Below, in pieces: positions 55,388 to 64,000 of a stretch of DNA of 64,000 nucleotides. The notes beneath the pieces were generated by a model. It worked only from the letters and a program-made list of their open reading frames with translations. It did no database searches and had not been told where the DNA came from. Location: NCBI GenBank assembly GCA_022560695.1, contig JADFSP010000002.1:98916-162915 (forward strand), given 5' to 3'. A program made the translations under genes and the position numbers. This DNA is from Pseudomonadota bacterium. Its GTDB lineage: Bacteria > Pseudomonadota > Gammaproteobacteria > Steroidobacterales > Woeseiaceae. How positions within the stretch are numbered: the first letter of the stretch is position 1; the number at the start of each line of letters is the position of its first letter.

Positions 55388-56629
55388 ATGAACATCGTAC
55401 TTGGCATAACAGGCGGCATCGCCGCGTACAAGACGCCCGAGCTCGTGCGGCGTCTGCGCGGCCGTGGCGCCGACGTGCAGATCGTCATGACGGCATCGGC
55501 AGAGGAGTTCGTCACGGCGACGGCCCTGCAGGCCGTATCGGGCCGGCCCGTTCGGAGCAACCTGTGGGACCAGAAAGCCGAAGCGGCAATGGGTCATATC
55601 GAACTCGCGCGCTGGGCAGACGTCGTGCTGATTGCGCCTGCGACCGCGGAAATCATGGCGCGGCTTGCGGGTGGCGCCGCGCCGGACCTGCTGACCACGC
55701 TGTGCCTGGCCACCGAAGCGAAGATCGCGATTGCTCCCGCAATGAATCACGTGATGTGGAGCAACCCGGCCGTACAGAGCAATCGCGAATTGCTCGAGGA
55801 GCGCGGCATCATGATTCTCGGCCCTGAGCATGGTTCACAGGCCTGCGGTGAGACCGGCGCCGGGCGCATGCTCGAGCCCGACGACATTGCGGCCGCAGTC
55901 TGCGCCGCGGACCTGGGTGGGAACGCAACGGCCGGACTGCTTGCGGGGAGGACCGTACTCGTCACGGCCGGCCCGACACGCGAGCCGATCGATCCTGTGC
56001 GTTACATTACGAACCGCAGCTCCGGCAAGATGGGGTATGCGATGGCTCGTGCGGCCGCGGCGCAGGGCGCCCGCGTGGTATTGATCAGCGGCCCCGTCAA
56101 CCTGGAAGACCCGCACGGTGTGGAGGTTCATCGCGTGGAGACGGCTGAGCAAATGCATGTCGAGACACATCGCAACATCAGCGAGGTTGATATATTCATT
56201 GGCGCCGCCGCCGTGTCCGACTATCGACCCACCGAAACGGCGCCGCAGAAGATCAAAAAGCAAGAGGAAACGATGACGCTGAAACTGATCCGCTCCGAGG
56301 ATATTCTGGCGTCCGTGGCACGGCTCGACCACGCCCCGTTTACGGTCGGCTTCGCGGCGGAAACGGAGAATGTGCGTGACTATGCGCGTGGCAAGCTGGA
56401 GGACAAGAGACTCGATATGATCGTCGCCAATCGAGTCGGCGACGATTGTGGTTTCGATCACGACGACAACACGGTCGATGTGCTGTGGCCGAACGGCGAA
56501 AAAGCATTTCCAATGACAGCCAAGAGCGAGCTGGCGCACACGCTGATCGAGCTGATCGCCGAGCGCTTCGAGTCGATGCGCGGGGACGACACACAGCCCG
56601 AGCTGTCGGTGATTTCGGCCAGGGACTGA
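55388..56629 (+). CDS. coaBC: bifunctional phosphopantothenoylcysteine decarboxylase/synthetase
   Basis: 413 residues doing two steps of coenzyme A synthesis. CoaC part (1-190): the flavin-binding GITGGIAAYK, the catalytic-His/Asn region MNHVMWSNPAVQSN and the active-site Cys in HGSQACGETGAGRM. CoaB part (190-400): AGPTREPIDPVRYITNRSSG, AAAVSDYRP and KIKK. Length normal. ATG at 55388; dut follows 66 bases later. Confidence 0.97.
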   Translation: MNIVLGITGGIAAYKTPELVRRLRGRGADVQIVMTASAEEFVTATALQAVSGRPVRSNLWDQKAEAAMGHIELARWADVVLIAPATAEIMARLAGGAAPDLLTTLCLATEAKIAIAPAMNHVMWSNPAVQSNRELLEERGIMILGPEHGSQACGETGAGRMLEPDDIAAAVCAADLGGNATAGLLAGRTVLVTAGPTREPIDPVRYITNRSSGKMGYAMARAAAAQGARVVLISGPVNLEDPHGVEVHRVETAEQMHVETHRNISEVDIFIGAAAVSDYRPTETAPQKIKKQEETMTLKLIRSEDILASVARLDHAPFTVGFAAETENVRDYARGKLEDKRLDMIVANRVGDDCGFDHDDNTVDVLWPNGEKAFPMTAKSELAHTLIELIAERFESMRGDDTQPELSVISARD

Positions 56630-56638
56630 AGGACACCG

Positions 56639-56689
56639 GTACTCCGTCAAGGTGATAATGACGGTTTCAGAGCCACCTCGACGGAGTAC
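56639..56689. promoter_or_regulatory. inverted repeat covering the dut ribosome site
   Basis: Arm 56639-56654 (GTACTCCGTCAAGGTG) pairs with 56674-56689 over 16 positions with one mismatch (a G:T-type change), around a 19-base loop. The right arm contains GGAG (56683-56686), the ribosome site of dut. If the stem forms in the coaBC-dut mRNA it hides that site. Confidence 0.7.
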
Positions 56690-56695
56690 TGGATA

Positions 56696-57151
56696 TTGCG
56701 CTCTATTGAACTGAAGATCCTGGATCCACGCGTCGGCGATTCGATCCCGTTACCTCACTACGCAACCGATGGTTCGGCAGGCCTGGACATGCGGGCGTGT
56801 ATCGACGAGCCGCTGACGATCGCGCCGGGCGAGACCGAATTGATCCCGACGGGCCTGGCCATACATGTGCGGGACCCCGGTCTCGCTGCGCTGCTGCTGC
56901 CGCGCTCGGGGCTGGGCCACAAGCACGGTCTTGTGCTCGGCAACCTGACCGGGCTCATCGATTCGGACTACCAGGGCCAGGTGTTCATATCGTGCTGGAA
57001 CCGCAGCTCGAAGAGCTACGAAATCAGACCGGGTGAGCGCATCGCGCAAATGGTGTTCGTCTGCGTCGAACAGGTACAGTTCAACGTTGTCGACGAGTTC
57101 GAAGACAGTGGTCGGGGAGAGGGCGGTTTCGGTCACTCCGGGACGGCGTGA
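56696..57151 (+). CDS. dut: dUTP diphosphatase
   Basis: 151 residues with all five trimeric dUTPase motifs: [28 protein letters not shown] (catalytic Asp), GERIAQMVF and the C-terminal [11 protein letters not shown]. It breaks dUTP to dUMP and keeps uracil out of DNA. The start is TTG at 56696, nine bases after GGAG; no upstream ATG keeps the frame. Classic coaBC-dut order. Confidence 0.96.
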   Translation: MRSIELKILDPRVGDSIPLPHYATDGSAGLDMRACIDEPLTIAPGETELIPTGLAIHVRDPGLAALLLPRSGLGHKHGLVLGNLTGLIDSDYQGQVFISCWNRSSKSYEIRPGERIAQMVFVCVEQVQFNVVDEFEDSGRGEGGFGHSGTA

Positions 57152-57167
57152 CCAGGGGGCGATCGGG

Positions 57168-57791
57168 CTACTCGATGCCCTTCAGGGCCTTGAAACGATT
57201 TATGTCGCCCTGGAATCGGGCGATGATCTGGCGCTCGTTATCCAGAAATTTCTCAAGATTTCGCTGATGGCGTGTAATCGTATCCTGAGTTTCACCAATG
57301 GCGGCGACGAGGTCGGGAGCGATCATTTCAGCATCCGGATTGTCCGTGTACGGACGAAATCGTGATGCCTCGCGTCTCAGGTTCGTGATGCGTCGATCGA
57401 GATTATGCAAATAGAGTTCGGTGACGCGGGATTGGGCCTGGAAGAGCTCGACACGCCGATCACGGTGCATCAAAATCTCGTCGACGGTCAGGTACGTTGC
57501 CAGCAATGCCTGGTCAGCACGCCGTTGCAATTCCTCTTGCAACGCCATCTCGGCGGCGATGCGGTCGGCCTCAATTTCTTCGGGCGTTTTCTTGCCGTGT
57601 AAGACACCGACCATGACACCATGACGGTTAAGGATCTGCTTCTCGAGCTCGGCGTAGCGCGCAGGAACACTGTCGCCGTAGTGCAGCTTGCCGTCAACGT
57701 CCACCCATTTGTAGACCCTGCCTTGCTCGTCTGCACCCGCCGTAAGGGGCGCCAGAATCAGAAATGCCGTTATGAGTCGTAATTTGCCCAT
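57168..57791 (-). CDS. DUF4124-domain exported protein
   Basis: 207 residues: signal peptide (KLRLITAFLILAPLTAGA, cleavage near 20), an N-terminal DUF4124 strand motif (GRVYKWVDVDGKLHYGDSVPA), and a long helical, charged remainder (about 65-205) that is likely coiled coil (RRADQALLATYLTVDEILMH, LYLHNLDRRITNLRRE). Periplasmic; function unknown. Convergent with dut, 16 bases apart. Confidence 0.82.
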   Translation of the reverse strand: MGKLRLITAFLILAPLTAGADEQGRVYKWVDVDGKLHYGDSVPARYAELEKQILNRHGVMVGVLHGKKTPEEIEADRIAAEMALQEELQRRADQALLATYLTVDEILMHRDRRVELFQAQSRVTELYLHNLDRRITNLRREASRFRPYTDNPDAEMIAPDLVAAIGETQDTITRHQRNLEKFLDNERQIIARFQGDINRFKALKGIE

Positions 57792-57905
57792 GGCCCACTA
57801 TGCCATGAATGTCTCATTCGAATTCGCGACGTAGTTCGCGTATTTCGAGCTTAGTCCGAGACGCCTATTCTGTAAATACGGCCCGGCAGCGGGTATTCGG
57901 ATGTT

Positions 57906-58553
57906 TCAAGAGATTACACCGTACTTGCGGCGATAGCTCAGAACATCCTCAACATAATCACCATAACTATCTGATTCATCAAGAATTTCTATTAAATCAG
58001 CCAGCTGAATGATGCTGATGACCGGGATTCCGAGGGATTGCTGCAGCTCCTGTACGGCCGAATGAGGGCCCTGGCCTCGCTCCTGACGGTCGAGAGAAAT
58101 CGCGAGCCCGGCGATTTCGGCACCGGTCCGGGTGATTGCCTGGCAGGCCTCACGCACGGCCGTGCCGGCGGTGATGACATCATCAACGATGAGCACCTTG
58201 CCCTCTATAGGCGCGCCCACGACACTGCCGCCCTCACCGTGTGCCTTGGCCTCCTTGCGATTGAACGCATAAGGAACATCTTTTCCGTGATGTTCGGCTA
58301 ACGACGCGGCAGTCAGTGCCGCGATCGGGATGCCCTTGTAAGCCGGGCCGAAGATCATGTCGAATTCGACGTCAGATTCGGCGATAGCCGTTGCGTAAAA
58401 ACGGCCAAGCCTGGCCGCCGCATACCCTGTGCTAAATAGCCCCGCATCGAAAAAATACGGGCTGACACGGCCGGACTTGAGGGTGAATTTGCCGAATCGC
58501 AGTACGCCGAGTTCAAGTGCTAAGTCGATGAATTCCTTTTTATATGCACGCAT
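57906..58553 (-). CDS. pyrE: orotate phosphoribosyltransferase
   Basis: 215 residues from ATG at 58553. [49 protein letters not shown] and the PRPP loop [16 protein letters not shown] are all present. It makes OMP from orotate in pyrimidine synthesis. Length fits the E. coli type. It is divergent from xthA (132 bases between starts). Confidence 0.97.
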   Translation of the reverse strand: MRAYKKEFIDLALELGVLRFGKFTLKSGRVSPYFFDAGLFSTGYAAARLGRFYATAIAESDVEFDMIFGPAYKGIPIAALTAASLAEHHGKDVPYAFNRKEAKAHGEGGSVVGAPIEGKVLIVDDVITAGTAVREACQAITRTGAEIAGLAISLDRQERGQGPHSAVQELQQSLGIPVISIIQLADLIEILDESDSYGDYVEDVLSYRRKYGVIS

Positions 58554-58685
58554 ACAGTTAGTGTCCGGCGAGGCTTCTGTATTATGGCCGGCGGCGCACG
58601 GGAGTATGACACACGCCGTACCGGTTCGAGCGACCGGGCGACAGCCTCGGCAAGTGAAGAAACTGTTTCGATTGGGGGTAATGAA

Positions 58686-59468
58686 TTGTTTCGAGTAATC
58701 AGCCTGAACGTGAACGGCATTCGCGCGGCAGCCCGCAAGGGATTTTTCGACTGGATGCAGAAGCAGGATGCGGACGTTGTCTGTATTCAGGAGACCAAGG
58801 CCCACATACATCAACTAACGAATCCGTGTTTTTCGCCGGCGGGTTACCACAGCTTCTATGAGGACGCCGTCAAGAAGGGCTACAGTGGCGTTGCGGTCTA
58901 CTCGCGACACAAGCCAAACAAAGTCGTCCGCGGCTACGGAGATGCCGAGTTCGATGCCGAGGGGCGCTACCTGGAGGTGCAACTGCAGGGGCTGAATATC
59001 GTTTCTGTGTACCTGCCCTCGGGGTCTTCGGGCGACGCGCGGCAGCAGGCGAAATACCGGTGCCTGGATTCGTTCGCAGAGCACCTGAAAAAGCTTCAGC
59101 GCAAGCGCTCCGAGGTCATTCTCTGTGGTGACTGGAATATCGCGCACAAGGAAATCGACCTGAAGAACTGGAGGGCAAACAGAAAGAACTCCGGCTTTCT
59201 GCCTGAAGAGCGCGCGTGGCTCGATACGGTGTTTGGCGAACAACGCTACGTTGACGCGTTCCGCGCCGTCAACAAAGAACCCGACCAATATACGTGGTGG
59301 TCGAACCGCGGCCGCGCGTGGGACAAGAATGTCGGCTGGCGACTGGACTACCAGGTCGTGACGCCCGGACTCGCCGACAAAGTGCTGCGAACCGACATCT
59401 ACAAAGCCGAGCGATTTTCCGATCATGCGCCGCTCACGATGGATTACGATTGGGTCCATGGAGGCTGA
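58686..59468 (+). CDS. xthA: exodeoxyribonuclease III
   Basis: 260 residues of the ExoIII AP-endonuclease family: [17 protein letters not shown] (metal Glu), [19 protein letters not shown] and the catalytic SDHAPL near the end. The start is TTG at 58686, after GGGGGTAA; the family begins right here ([11 protein letters not shown]). Pairing with pyrE across a divergent gap is seen in other gammaproteobacteria. Its 3' end overlaps the next gene by 11 bases. Confidence 0.94.
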   Translation: MFRVISLNVNGIRAAARKGFFDWMQKQDADVVCIQETKAHIHQLTNPCFSPAGYHSFYEDAVKKGYSGVAVYSRHKPNKVVRGYGDAEFDAEGRYLEVQLQGLNIVSVYLPSGSSGDARQQAKYRCLDSFAEHLKKLQRKRSEVILCGDWNIAHKEIDLKNWRANRKNSGFLPEERAWLDTVFGEQRYVDAFRAVNKEPDQYTWWSNRGRAWDKNVGWRLDYQVVTPGLADKVLRTDIYKAERFSDHAPLTMDYDWVHGG

Positions 59469-60702
59469 CTCTCCGAGCTCACTAAAGGACGCGATCCTTA
59501 ACCGGCGCATGCTGATATGCGTGTTTACCGGGTTTACGTCCGGCTTGCCGCTTTACATTGTCATTCAACTGATTCCCGCCTGGTTGCGGGTCGAGGGCGT
59601 CGGGCTCGCCGAGATCGGTTTCTTCACGCTGGTCGGTCTTCCCTATACCTGGAAGTTCCTGTGGTCTCCGATCATGGATCGTTACACGCTACCGTTTCTC
59701 GGGCGGCGCCGCGGCTGGATGTTCGTAACACAACTGGCGCTAATGGCGTTGATCGCTTCCATGGGATTCGTTAATCCGGCGCTGTCGATCTGGACCGTCG
59801 CATCTCTGGCAGCGGCTTTGGCATTCTTCAGCGCCAGTCAGGACATCGTGCTGGATGCCTACCGGCGCGAACTGTTGCCCGACGCGGAGCTCGGCCTCGG
59901 CAATTCAATTCACGTGCAGGCCTACCGGCTGGCGGGCCTGGTGCCCGGTTCACTGGCCTTGATCCTTGCGGATTTCCTGCCGTGGCACGTCGTTTTCATG
60001 GTCGTTGCGTCGTTCATGAGCGTCGGTCTGGTTCTGACAATATTCATACATGAAGCGGTCGCCGAGCCGCGCCCGCCTGAGACGCTGTTCAAGGCCGTCG
60101 TGGAGCCTTTCCGGGAGTTCTTCCAACGCAAGGGCGTCAGGACCGCGTTGCTGATTCTCGCTTTCATGTTCCTCTACAAACTCGGCGACAGCATGGCGAC
60201 GGCGTTATCGACGGCTTTCTACATTGACCTCGGATTCAGTCTCTCGGAGATAGGAACGATAGCCAAGTTCGCGTCCCTGATCGCCGCAATCGTCGGCGGC
60301 CTTGCCGGCGGCCTGATCATGATCAAGCTGGGCATCAATCGCGCTCTGTGGTTGTTCGGCGTGGTTCAAATGGTGAGTATTTTCGGTTTTGCGTTGCTGG
60401 CCGAGGTTGGCGCCAATCCGTGGATGCTTGGTTTCGTTGTGGCATTCGAGTACATGGGAGTCGGCCTCGGAACCGCCGCATTCATCGCGTTCATAGCACG
60501 CACGACAAACCCGGTATTCGCCGCGACGCAATTCGCGCTCTTCACGGCACTAACCGCGCTACCGAGAACGCTGTTTAACAGCTCGGCTGGCGTCATTGTC
60601 GAGTCCATCGGATATACGTCATTTTTTCTCTTCTGCGCAGCGCTCGCAGTGCCTGGCATGCTATTGCTGTTCAAGGTTGCGCCATGGAGCGCTGATGACT
60701 GA
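59458..60702 (+). CDS. AmpG-like muropeptide permease (MFS)
   Basis: 414 residues from ATG at 59458. Twelve or so membrane segments; GLPLYIVIQLIPAWLR, GLPYTWKFLWSPIMDRY and SASQDIVLDAYRRELL match the AmpG branch of the MFS, inner-membrane importers of anhydro-muropeptides for cell-wall recycling. In E. coli the protein is 491 residues; this one lacks the C-terminal extra helices. It overlaps xthA upstream and the Rieske gene downstream. Confidence 0.88.
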   Translation: MEADSPSSLKDAILNRRMLICVFTGFTSGLPLYIVIQLIPAWLRVEGVGLAEIGFFTLVGLPYTWKFLWSPIMDRYTLPFLGRRRGWMFVTQLALMALIASMGFVNPALSIWTVASLAAALAFFSASQDIVLDAYRRELLPDAELGLGNSIHVQAYRLAGLVPGSLALILADFLPWHVVFMVVASFMSVGLVLTIFIHEAVAEPRPPETLFKAVVEPFREFFQRKGVRTALLILAFMFLYKLGDSMATALSTAFYIDLGFSLSEIGTIAKFASLIAAIVGGLAGGLIMIKLGINRALWLFGVVQMVSIFGFALLAEVGANPWMLGFVVAFEYMGVGLGTAAFIAFIARTTNPVFAATQFALFTALTALPRTLFNSSAGVIVESIGYTSFFLFCAALAVPGMLLLFKVAPWSADD

Positions 60703-61042
60703 AGTTGCCGTAGGTGCGCTCGCCGAGATCGACGATCCCGGTTGCCGTGAATTTAGCATTGGTGACGGCGACTGGCCGCTACGTGGTTTCGTCGTGCGCC
60801 TGGACGAGGAAATCTACGCTTACGAAAATATCTGCATGCATGTCGGCCACCGGCTGAACTGGCAGCCCGATCGTTTTCTGACCAGGGATAAATCGGCCAT
60901 CATCTGTGCGTCTCACGGCGCGATGTACAAGATTGAGAGCGGACTTTGTTTCGCAGGCCCGTGTCCGGGGAAGAAGCTGCGCTCGCTCGAGGTTCGTGTG
61001 CGCAATGGCGAGGTATACGTCACCGGCGGGCAACCGCAGTAG
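60695..61042 (+). CDS. small Rieske [2Fe-2S] protein
   Basis: 115 residues from ATG at 60695, overlapping the ampG-like stop by eight bases. Cluster ligands Cys47-x-His49 (CMHVGH) and Cys71-x-x-His74 (CASHGAMY), with the Pro-loop GPCPGKKL after them. It is a NirD/ferredoxin-like stand-alone Rieske domain, usually the electron carrier of an oxygenase. No oxygenase is beside it, and its partner is unknown. Confidence 0.9.
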   Translation: MTEVAVGALAEIDDPGCREFSIGDGDWPLRGFVVRLDEEIYAYENICMHVGHRLNWQPDRFLTRDKSAIICASHGAMYKIESGLCFAGPCPGKKLRSLEVRVRNGEVYVTGGQPQ

Positions 61043-61073
61043 CGGCCGCAGCGATCGGGCCTCGCCACACGCG

Positions 61074-61367
61074 CTAGTCGAGTCGATTGAGAAACCCAAG
61101 CGGATCGTGAAAGCCGCTCGGCATGTCACCCTCACTCTTGCCCACAAAATCTTCGGGATCCATGTCGACGGATCCGGACCAGTCCTCGGGTGGACTCACT
61201 TCGACCAGCAACAACTCGGGCCAGGCTTCGAGATCGATTTCATCGATGGTGCCGTCGAATTGCTGCAGCTCGACGGTGCCGTCCTGTTCGTCGAGTGCAA
61301 CCACTTCGAACAACACGCCATTCGAGCGTCGAAACCACTGGCCGATTACCGGGAACACGACGGCCAT
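61074..61367 (-). CDS. DUF6763 family protein
   Basis: 97 residues, acidic: IGQWFRRSNGVLFEVVALDE, VELQQFDGTIDEIDLEAW, VSPPEDWSGSVDMDPED. This matches my recollection of DUF6763, a small soluble family common in Chromatiales/Woeseia-type gammaproteobacteria. Function unknown. ATG at 61367. It is convergent with the Rieske gene. Confidence 0.78.
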   Translation of the reverse strand: MAVVFPVIGQWFRRSNGVLFEVVALDEQDGTVELQQFDGTIDEIDLEAWPELLLVEVSPPEDWSGSVDMDPEDFVGKSEGDMPSGFHDPLGFLNRLD

Positions 61368-61449
61368 AGTCGTTGATCCTCCCTCCGTGATGCGAAGCTT
61401 CCTCTACTCAATATATACATGATCTACGGAACTGCAAGAACGAATAGTC

Positions 61450-62151
61450 CTAAGCAATACGATCCATGCGCCAGTCCCAGATCCGGTGGCCGCGCCTGAG
61501 CCCACGTCGTTCAAATTTGGTCATTGGACGATCCAGAGGCGCATCACCGTCGTGCTCGCGCCGCTCACCAACCGCAAAACGATCCGATTGTGCAAATAAT
61601 TCATCGATATGGTCCGCATAGTTCGCCCAGTCCGTTGCGATGTGCAGCGAACCGCTTGAATCGAGATGGTCGGCGCAGAGGTCTAAAAAGGATGGTTGCA
61701 AGAGGCGGCGCTTGTGATGCCGTTTTTTGGGCCACGGGTCCGGAAAGTAAATATTGATTCGGTGCAGGGACGAAGACGGAACCTGATGCGTCAACACGTC
61801 GACGGCATCGTGCGGGACGATCCTGAGATTGCTGAGATGCGCCTTTCGCGCTTCCATCAGGCAGTGACCGATGCCCGGTTCGTGCACTTCGATACCGATG
61901 AAATCGGTGGCCGGGTTCTCAAATGCCTGTTGCACGAGCGTTTCACCATTGCCAAATCCGACCTCAAGAACGCGCGGAGCGTCGCGCGCAAAAAGGGCCA
62001 CGAGATCGAGCCGGACGGGCGCAAAGTCCACGCCGAAAACCGGCCACAGCTCGGCAAGCGCGCGGCTCTGCGCCGGCGTCATACGGCCGGTTCGGCGCAC
62101 AAAGCTCCGAATCATGCGGTGTTTCGCGCCATTTTCCGAATCTGCCTGCAT
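61450..62151 (-). CDS. trmB: tRNA (guanine(46)-N(7))-methyltransferase
   Basis: 233 residues from ATG at 62151. SAM site EVGFGNGETLVQ (63-75), FIGIEVHEPG, and the hallmark INIYFPDPWPKKRHHKRRL then LLQPSFLD; the C-terminal TKFERRGLRRGH is also conserved. It adds m7G46 in the variable loop of tRNA. A longer frame upstream has no support. Confidence 0.96.
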   Translation of the reverse strand: MQADSENGAKHRMIRSFVRRTGRMTPAQSRALAELWPVFGVDFAPVRLDLVALFARDAPRVLEVGFGNGETLVQQAFENPATDFIGIEVHEPGIGHCLMEARKAHLSNLRIVPHDAVDVLTHQVPSSSLHRINIYFPDPWPKKRHHKRRLLQPSFLDLCADHLDSSGSLHIATDWANYADHIDELFAQSDRFAVGERREHDGDAPLDRPMTKFERRGLRRGHRIWDWRMDRIA

Positions 62152-62476
62152 GGCACCTATTGTAGACGCGCCATGACTGCTAGGCGCGTCGCGTTGTGGG
62201 CTCGCGAGAAGGGGTCGCCAACCCCCCATTGAGTATTGTAGTTGGCCTGCATACAACAGCATCCTGCAGGATCTCATCAGGGTGAGAATCGCCACAGAGC
62301 GATTCGAATCAATCTCTCCGGGCGCGCCAAAAAAAGCAAGGCCCTCCAAGTGAGGGCCTTTTCTTCGGCGAGGTTCATGCGTGATACGCGATGCCTGCTC
62401 AAATATTCTCTGGCCGAGTAATTAACTCGTCAATACCGTTACAGATTGCCTGCTGGGTGGAATGAGTCCCCAATAC
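62152..62476. other. intergenic stretch between trmB and the TonB receptor
   Basis: 325 bases with no gene that I can support. It holds the receptor terminator (62338-62360) and short AT-richer stretches near 62225-62320 that probably contain the trmB promoter, though I see no clear -35/-10 pair. Confidence 0.5.
62338..62360 (-). terminator. intrinsic terminator downstream of the TonB-dependent receptor
   Basis: Perfect nine-base stem AAGGCCCTC-CAAGT-GAGGGCCTT; on the minus strand it is followed after GC by seven T (62329-62335), the best side for termination of the receptor transcript. The plus side has TTCTTC. Confidence 0.85.
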
Positions 62477-64000
62477 TCAGTTGCCTCGGGATCTGTACGT
62501 AACCTCCACACCGAACACGCGTCCCCTGGCCAGTGGCGAGAATGTGCCGCCGGTGGGCACACCACCAAGGTCGTCCGGCAGTTGCGTATCGCCACCGTGT
62601 TTGACTTCATCCAGCAGGTTGCGACCGTAGAGGGAAAATACCCAGCGGCCATCGTTGGAGTAAAAGTCGAGACCGGCGTCGAGAATTTCCTGCTCTGTGA
62701 TGAAGCCCAGGTTGTTGTCGGTATACGCCGATTCGTCGCGGTACGCGTAATTGATGCGTGAGGCGAGATAGCCCCATTGGCCGATGTCGAGGTCGTGGGT
62801 AAAGCCGATGCTCCAGGTAAGATCGGCTGCACGAGGCAAGTCAAGCGCTTTATCGAGTTCGTCGATAACGCCGTCGCCATTCAAGTCCAGGTTGACCTTG
62901 TCGTACTCCGAATCGATCACGCCCAGCGAGGCCAGCAACAGGACGTTGTCTGTCAGGCTGAACGCGCCGTCGATTTCCAGGCCAGTAATCGTTGCGTCGG
63001 CCGTGTTGCGAATCAGCTGGATAACACCGATTGGGCCAGGCAGATTAATTTCACGCTGCATGTCATCGATCGTGTTGTAGAACACCGCCGCATTCAGGCG
63101 TCCCCAATCCCGAGTGGATTTATAGCCGACCTCGAAATTATTGACGGTTTCCTCGTCGAACGGGCCCGGAGTGTCAGCGGGGTCGAAGGAAGTATTGCGC
63201 AGGTTATAGCCGCCCGATCGGACGCCTTGGCTCCAGTGGCCATAGACCAGGCTATCGTCGTCGACGTGGTAGGTTGCGCCGATTTTCGGTGACACGCTGT
63301 CCCAATCGTCGTCGTCAACGAAGTCGAAGGGACAATCTTTGGTTGTTACGATATTGCAAGGTGAATCGATGTTTGCACTGAGAGACGCGATATTTACGTC
63401 TTTTTCTTCACGCGTAAAGCGCAGGCCTGCCGTCACGGTCCATTTGTCCGACAGATCGTAGTCGACGGCGGCGAACACGCCCAGCGTATCTACTTCGTAG
63501 TCACCGCCACCGTCAAACTGTGCCGCCGGCGCAACACCGCCGGTGGCGATTCCCAGTAGCTCGCGCCGCTCATGGTAATTGATCTCGTTAGTGAAATAAT
63601 AAACGCCCACTGTCACGTTGGCCCGATCGTCCGCGAACACGCCGTTATAACGCAGTTCATTGCTTATTTGGTCGGTGTTTAACCAGGCGGGGGCGTGGAA
63701 CAGCCACACCGGTTGGGCATCGATGTCGGACCTAGACATGATTTCCGATTCACGCCAGCCAAAAATGTTGGTGATGGTGCCATCACCAAAAGCAACATCG
63801 ATATTTAGCTCAGCACTGAAGAAGTCGGTCTGGACTTTCTGGAAGCCCGGATCATCGATCGAGAAGTCGTGGCTGTCGCGGTCAAAGTTGACGAAGGCGC
63901 CAGGCACGCCGCTGCCATTGGTGTGTGTCTGGGAGGCAGGGCCGTCACCGTCGATGTCCGTGTATTCGTAGCGCAGGATCAACTCGGTTCTGTCGGTGGG
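62477..64000 (-). CDS. TonB-dependent receptor, C-terminal barrel part (cut by window edge)
   Basis: The last 507 residues of an outer-membrane receptor; the plug domain and signal lie beyond the right edge. The visible part is beta-barrel: alternating aromatic strands such as SAELNIDVAF, WTVTAGLRFTREEKDV, VYGHWSQGVRSGGYNLRN, NFEVGYKSTRDWG and YGRNLLDEV. Motif VRSGGYNLR with GLRFTREEKD is typical of the large group of marine proteobacterial receptors. The C-terminus ends VTYRSRGN rather than in an aromatic residue, which is unusual. Cargo cannot be told. Confidence 0.92.
   Translation of the reverse strand, partial: PTDRTELILRYEYTDIDGDGPASQTHTNGSGVPGAFVNFDRDSHDFSIDDPGFQKVQTDFFSAELNIDVAFGDGTITNIFGWRESEIMSRSDIDAQPVWLFHAPAWLNTDQISNELRYNGVFADDRANVTVGVYYFTNEINYHERRELLGIATGGVAPAAQFDGGGDYEVDTLGVFAAVDYDLSDKWTVTAGLRFTREEKDVNIASLSANIDSPCNIVTTKDCPFDFVDDDDWDSVSPKIGATYHVDDDSLVYGHWSQGVRSGGYNLRNTSFDPADTPGPFDEETVNNFEVGYKSTRDWGRLNAAVFYNTIDDMQREINLPGPIGVIQLIRNTADATITGLEIDGAFSLTDNVLLLASLGVIDSEYDKVNLDLNGDGVIDELDKALDLPRAADLTWSIGFTHDLDIGQWGYLASRINYAYRDESAYTDNNLGFITEQEILDAGLDFYSNDGRWVFSLYGRNLLDEVKHGGDTQLPDDLGGVPTGGTFSPLARGRVFGVEVTYRSRGN

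Overview
This window looks like chromosome of a GC-rich, probably marine gammaproteobacterium. The gene orders lysM / def-fmt-rsmB, ftsY-ftsE-ftsX-rpoH, rsmD-coaD and rpmB-rpmG-mutM are typical of that class. A DUF6763 protein and a PdsS/PdsR-type regulatory pair point towards marine or Chromatiales/Woeseiaceae-like lineages; that placement is inference. Most of the window is housekeeping. I found no CRISPR array, rRNA, tRNA, prophage or intact insertion sequence.

1-13.5 kb: a LysM lipoprotein (cut by the left edge) diverges from def, fmt, rsmB, a DUF4390 protein and an NtrY/NtrX-like two-component pair, all packed into one probable operon. Facing it are argS, a SPOR-domain protein and a CapA-type lipoprotein, preceded by priA. 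A nested inverted repeat separates the convergent operons, and a GTGGGGTC repeat lies between argS and priA.

13.8-23.8 kb: an ECF-like sigma factor, a putative membrane anti-sigma factor, a small exported protein and a DUF3106 protein form one operon ending in a clear terminator. Then come pntA-pntB, an HNH nuclease, an Xni-like exonuclease, a fructosamine-kinase-like protein, a VOC protein, hemH and an unknown small gene.

23.8-48 kb: the accessory, metabolic part. It holds an alanine/sodium symporter with an extra loop, a FadI-like thiolase, three MATE transporters, a Tat-exported flavin oxidase, two lipoproteins, the PdsS/PdsR pair (sortase-system regulators, no sortase in view), an exported intradiol dioxygenase, and a tight operon of a ThDP enzyme, an aldehyde dehydrogenase and an NDH-2 fused to a cyclic-nucleotide-binding-type domain. 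A glutaryl-CoA-dehydrogenase-like enzyme, an Mpo1-like protein, an OmpA-family lipoprotein, a DUF2165 protein and a membrane-anchored quinone-oxidoreductase-like protein follow.

48-64 kb: rpoH with a perfect CIRCE operator just upstream, ftsX, ftsE, ftsY, then rsmD-coaD, mutM, rpmG, rpmB, radC, coaBC, dut, a DUF4124 protein, pyrE, xthA, an AmpG-like permease, a Rieske protein, DUF6763, trmB and the 3' part of a TonB-dependent receptor (cut by the right edge).

The most interesting signals are the exact CIRCE element in front of the sigma-32 gene, the ThDP/ALDH/NDH-2 module with its regulatory-domain fusion, the sigma/anti-sigma/DUF3106 operon, the NtrX-like regulator without a GAFTGA motif, and several structured leaders and repeats.
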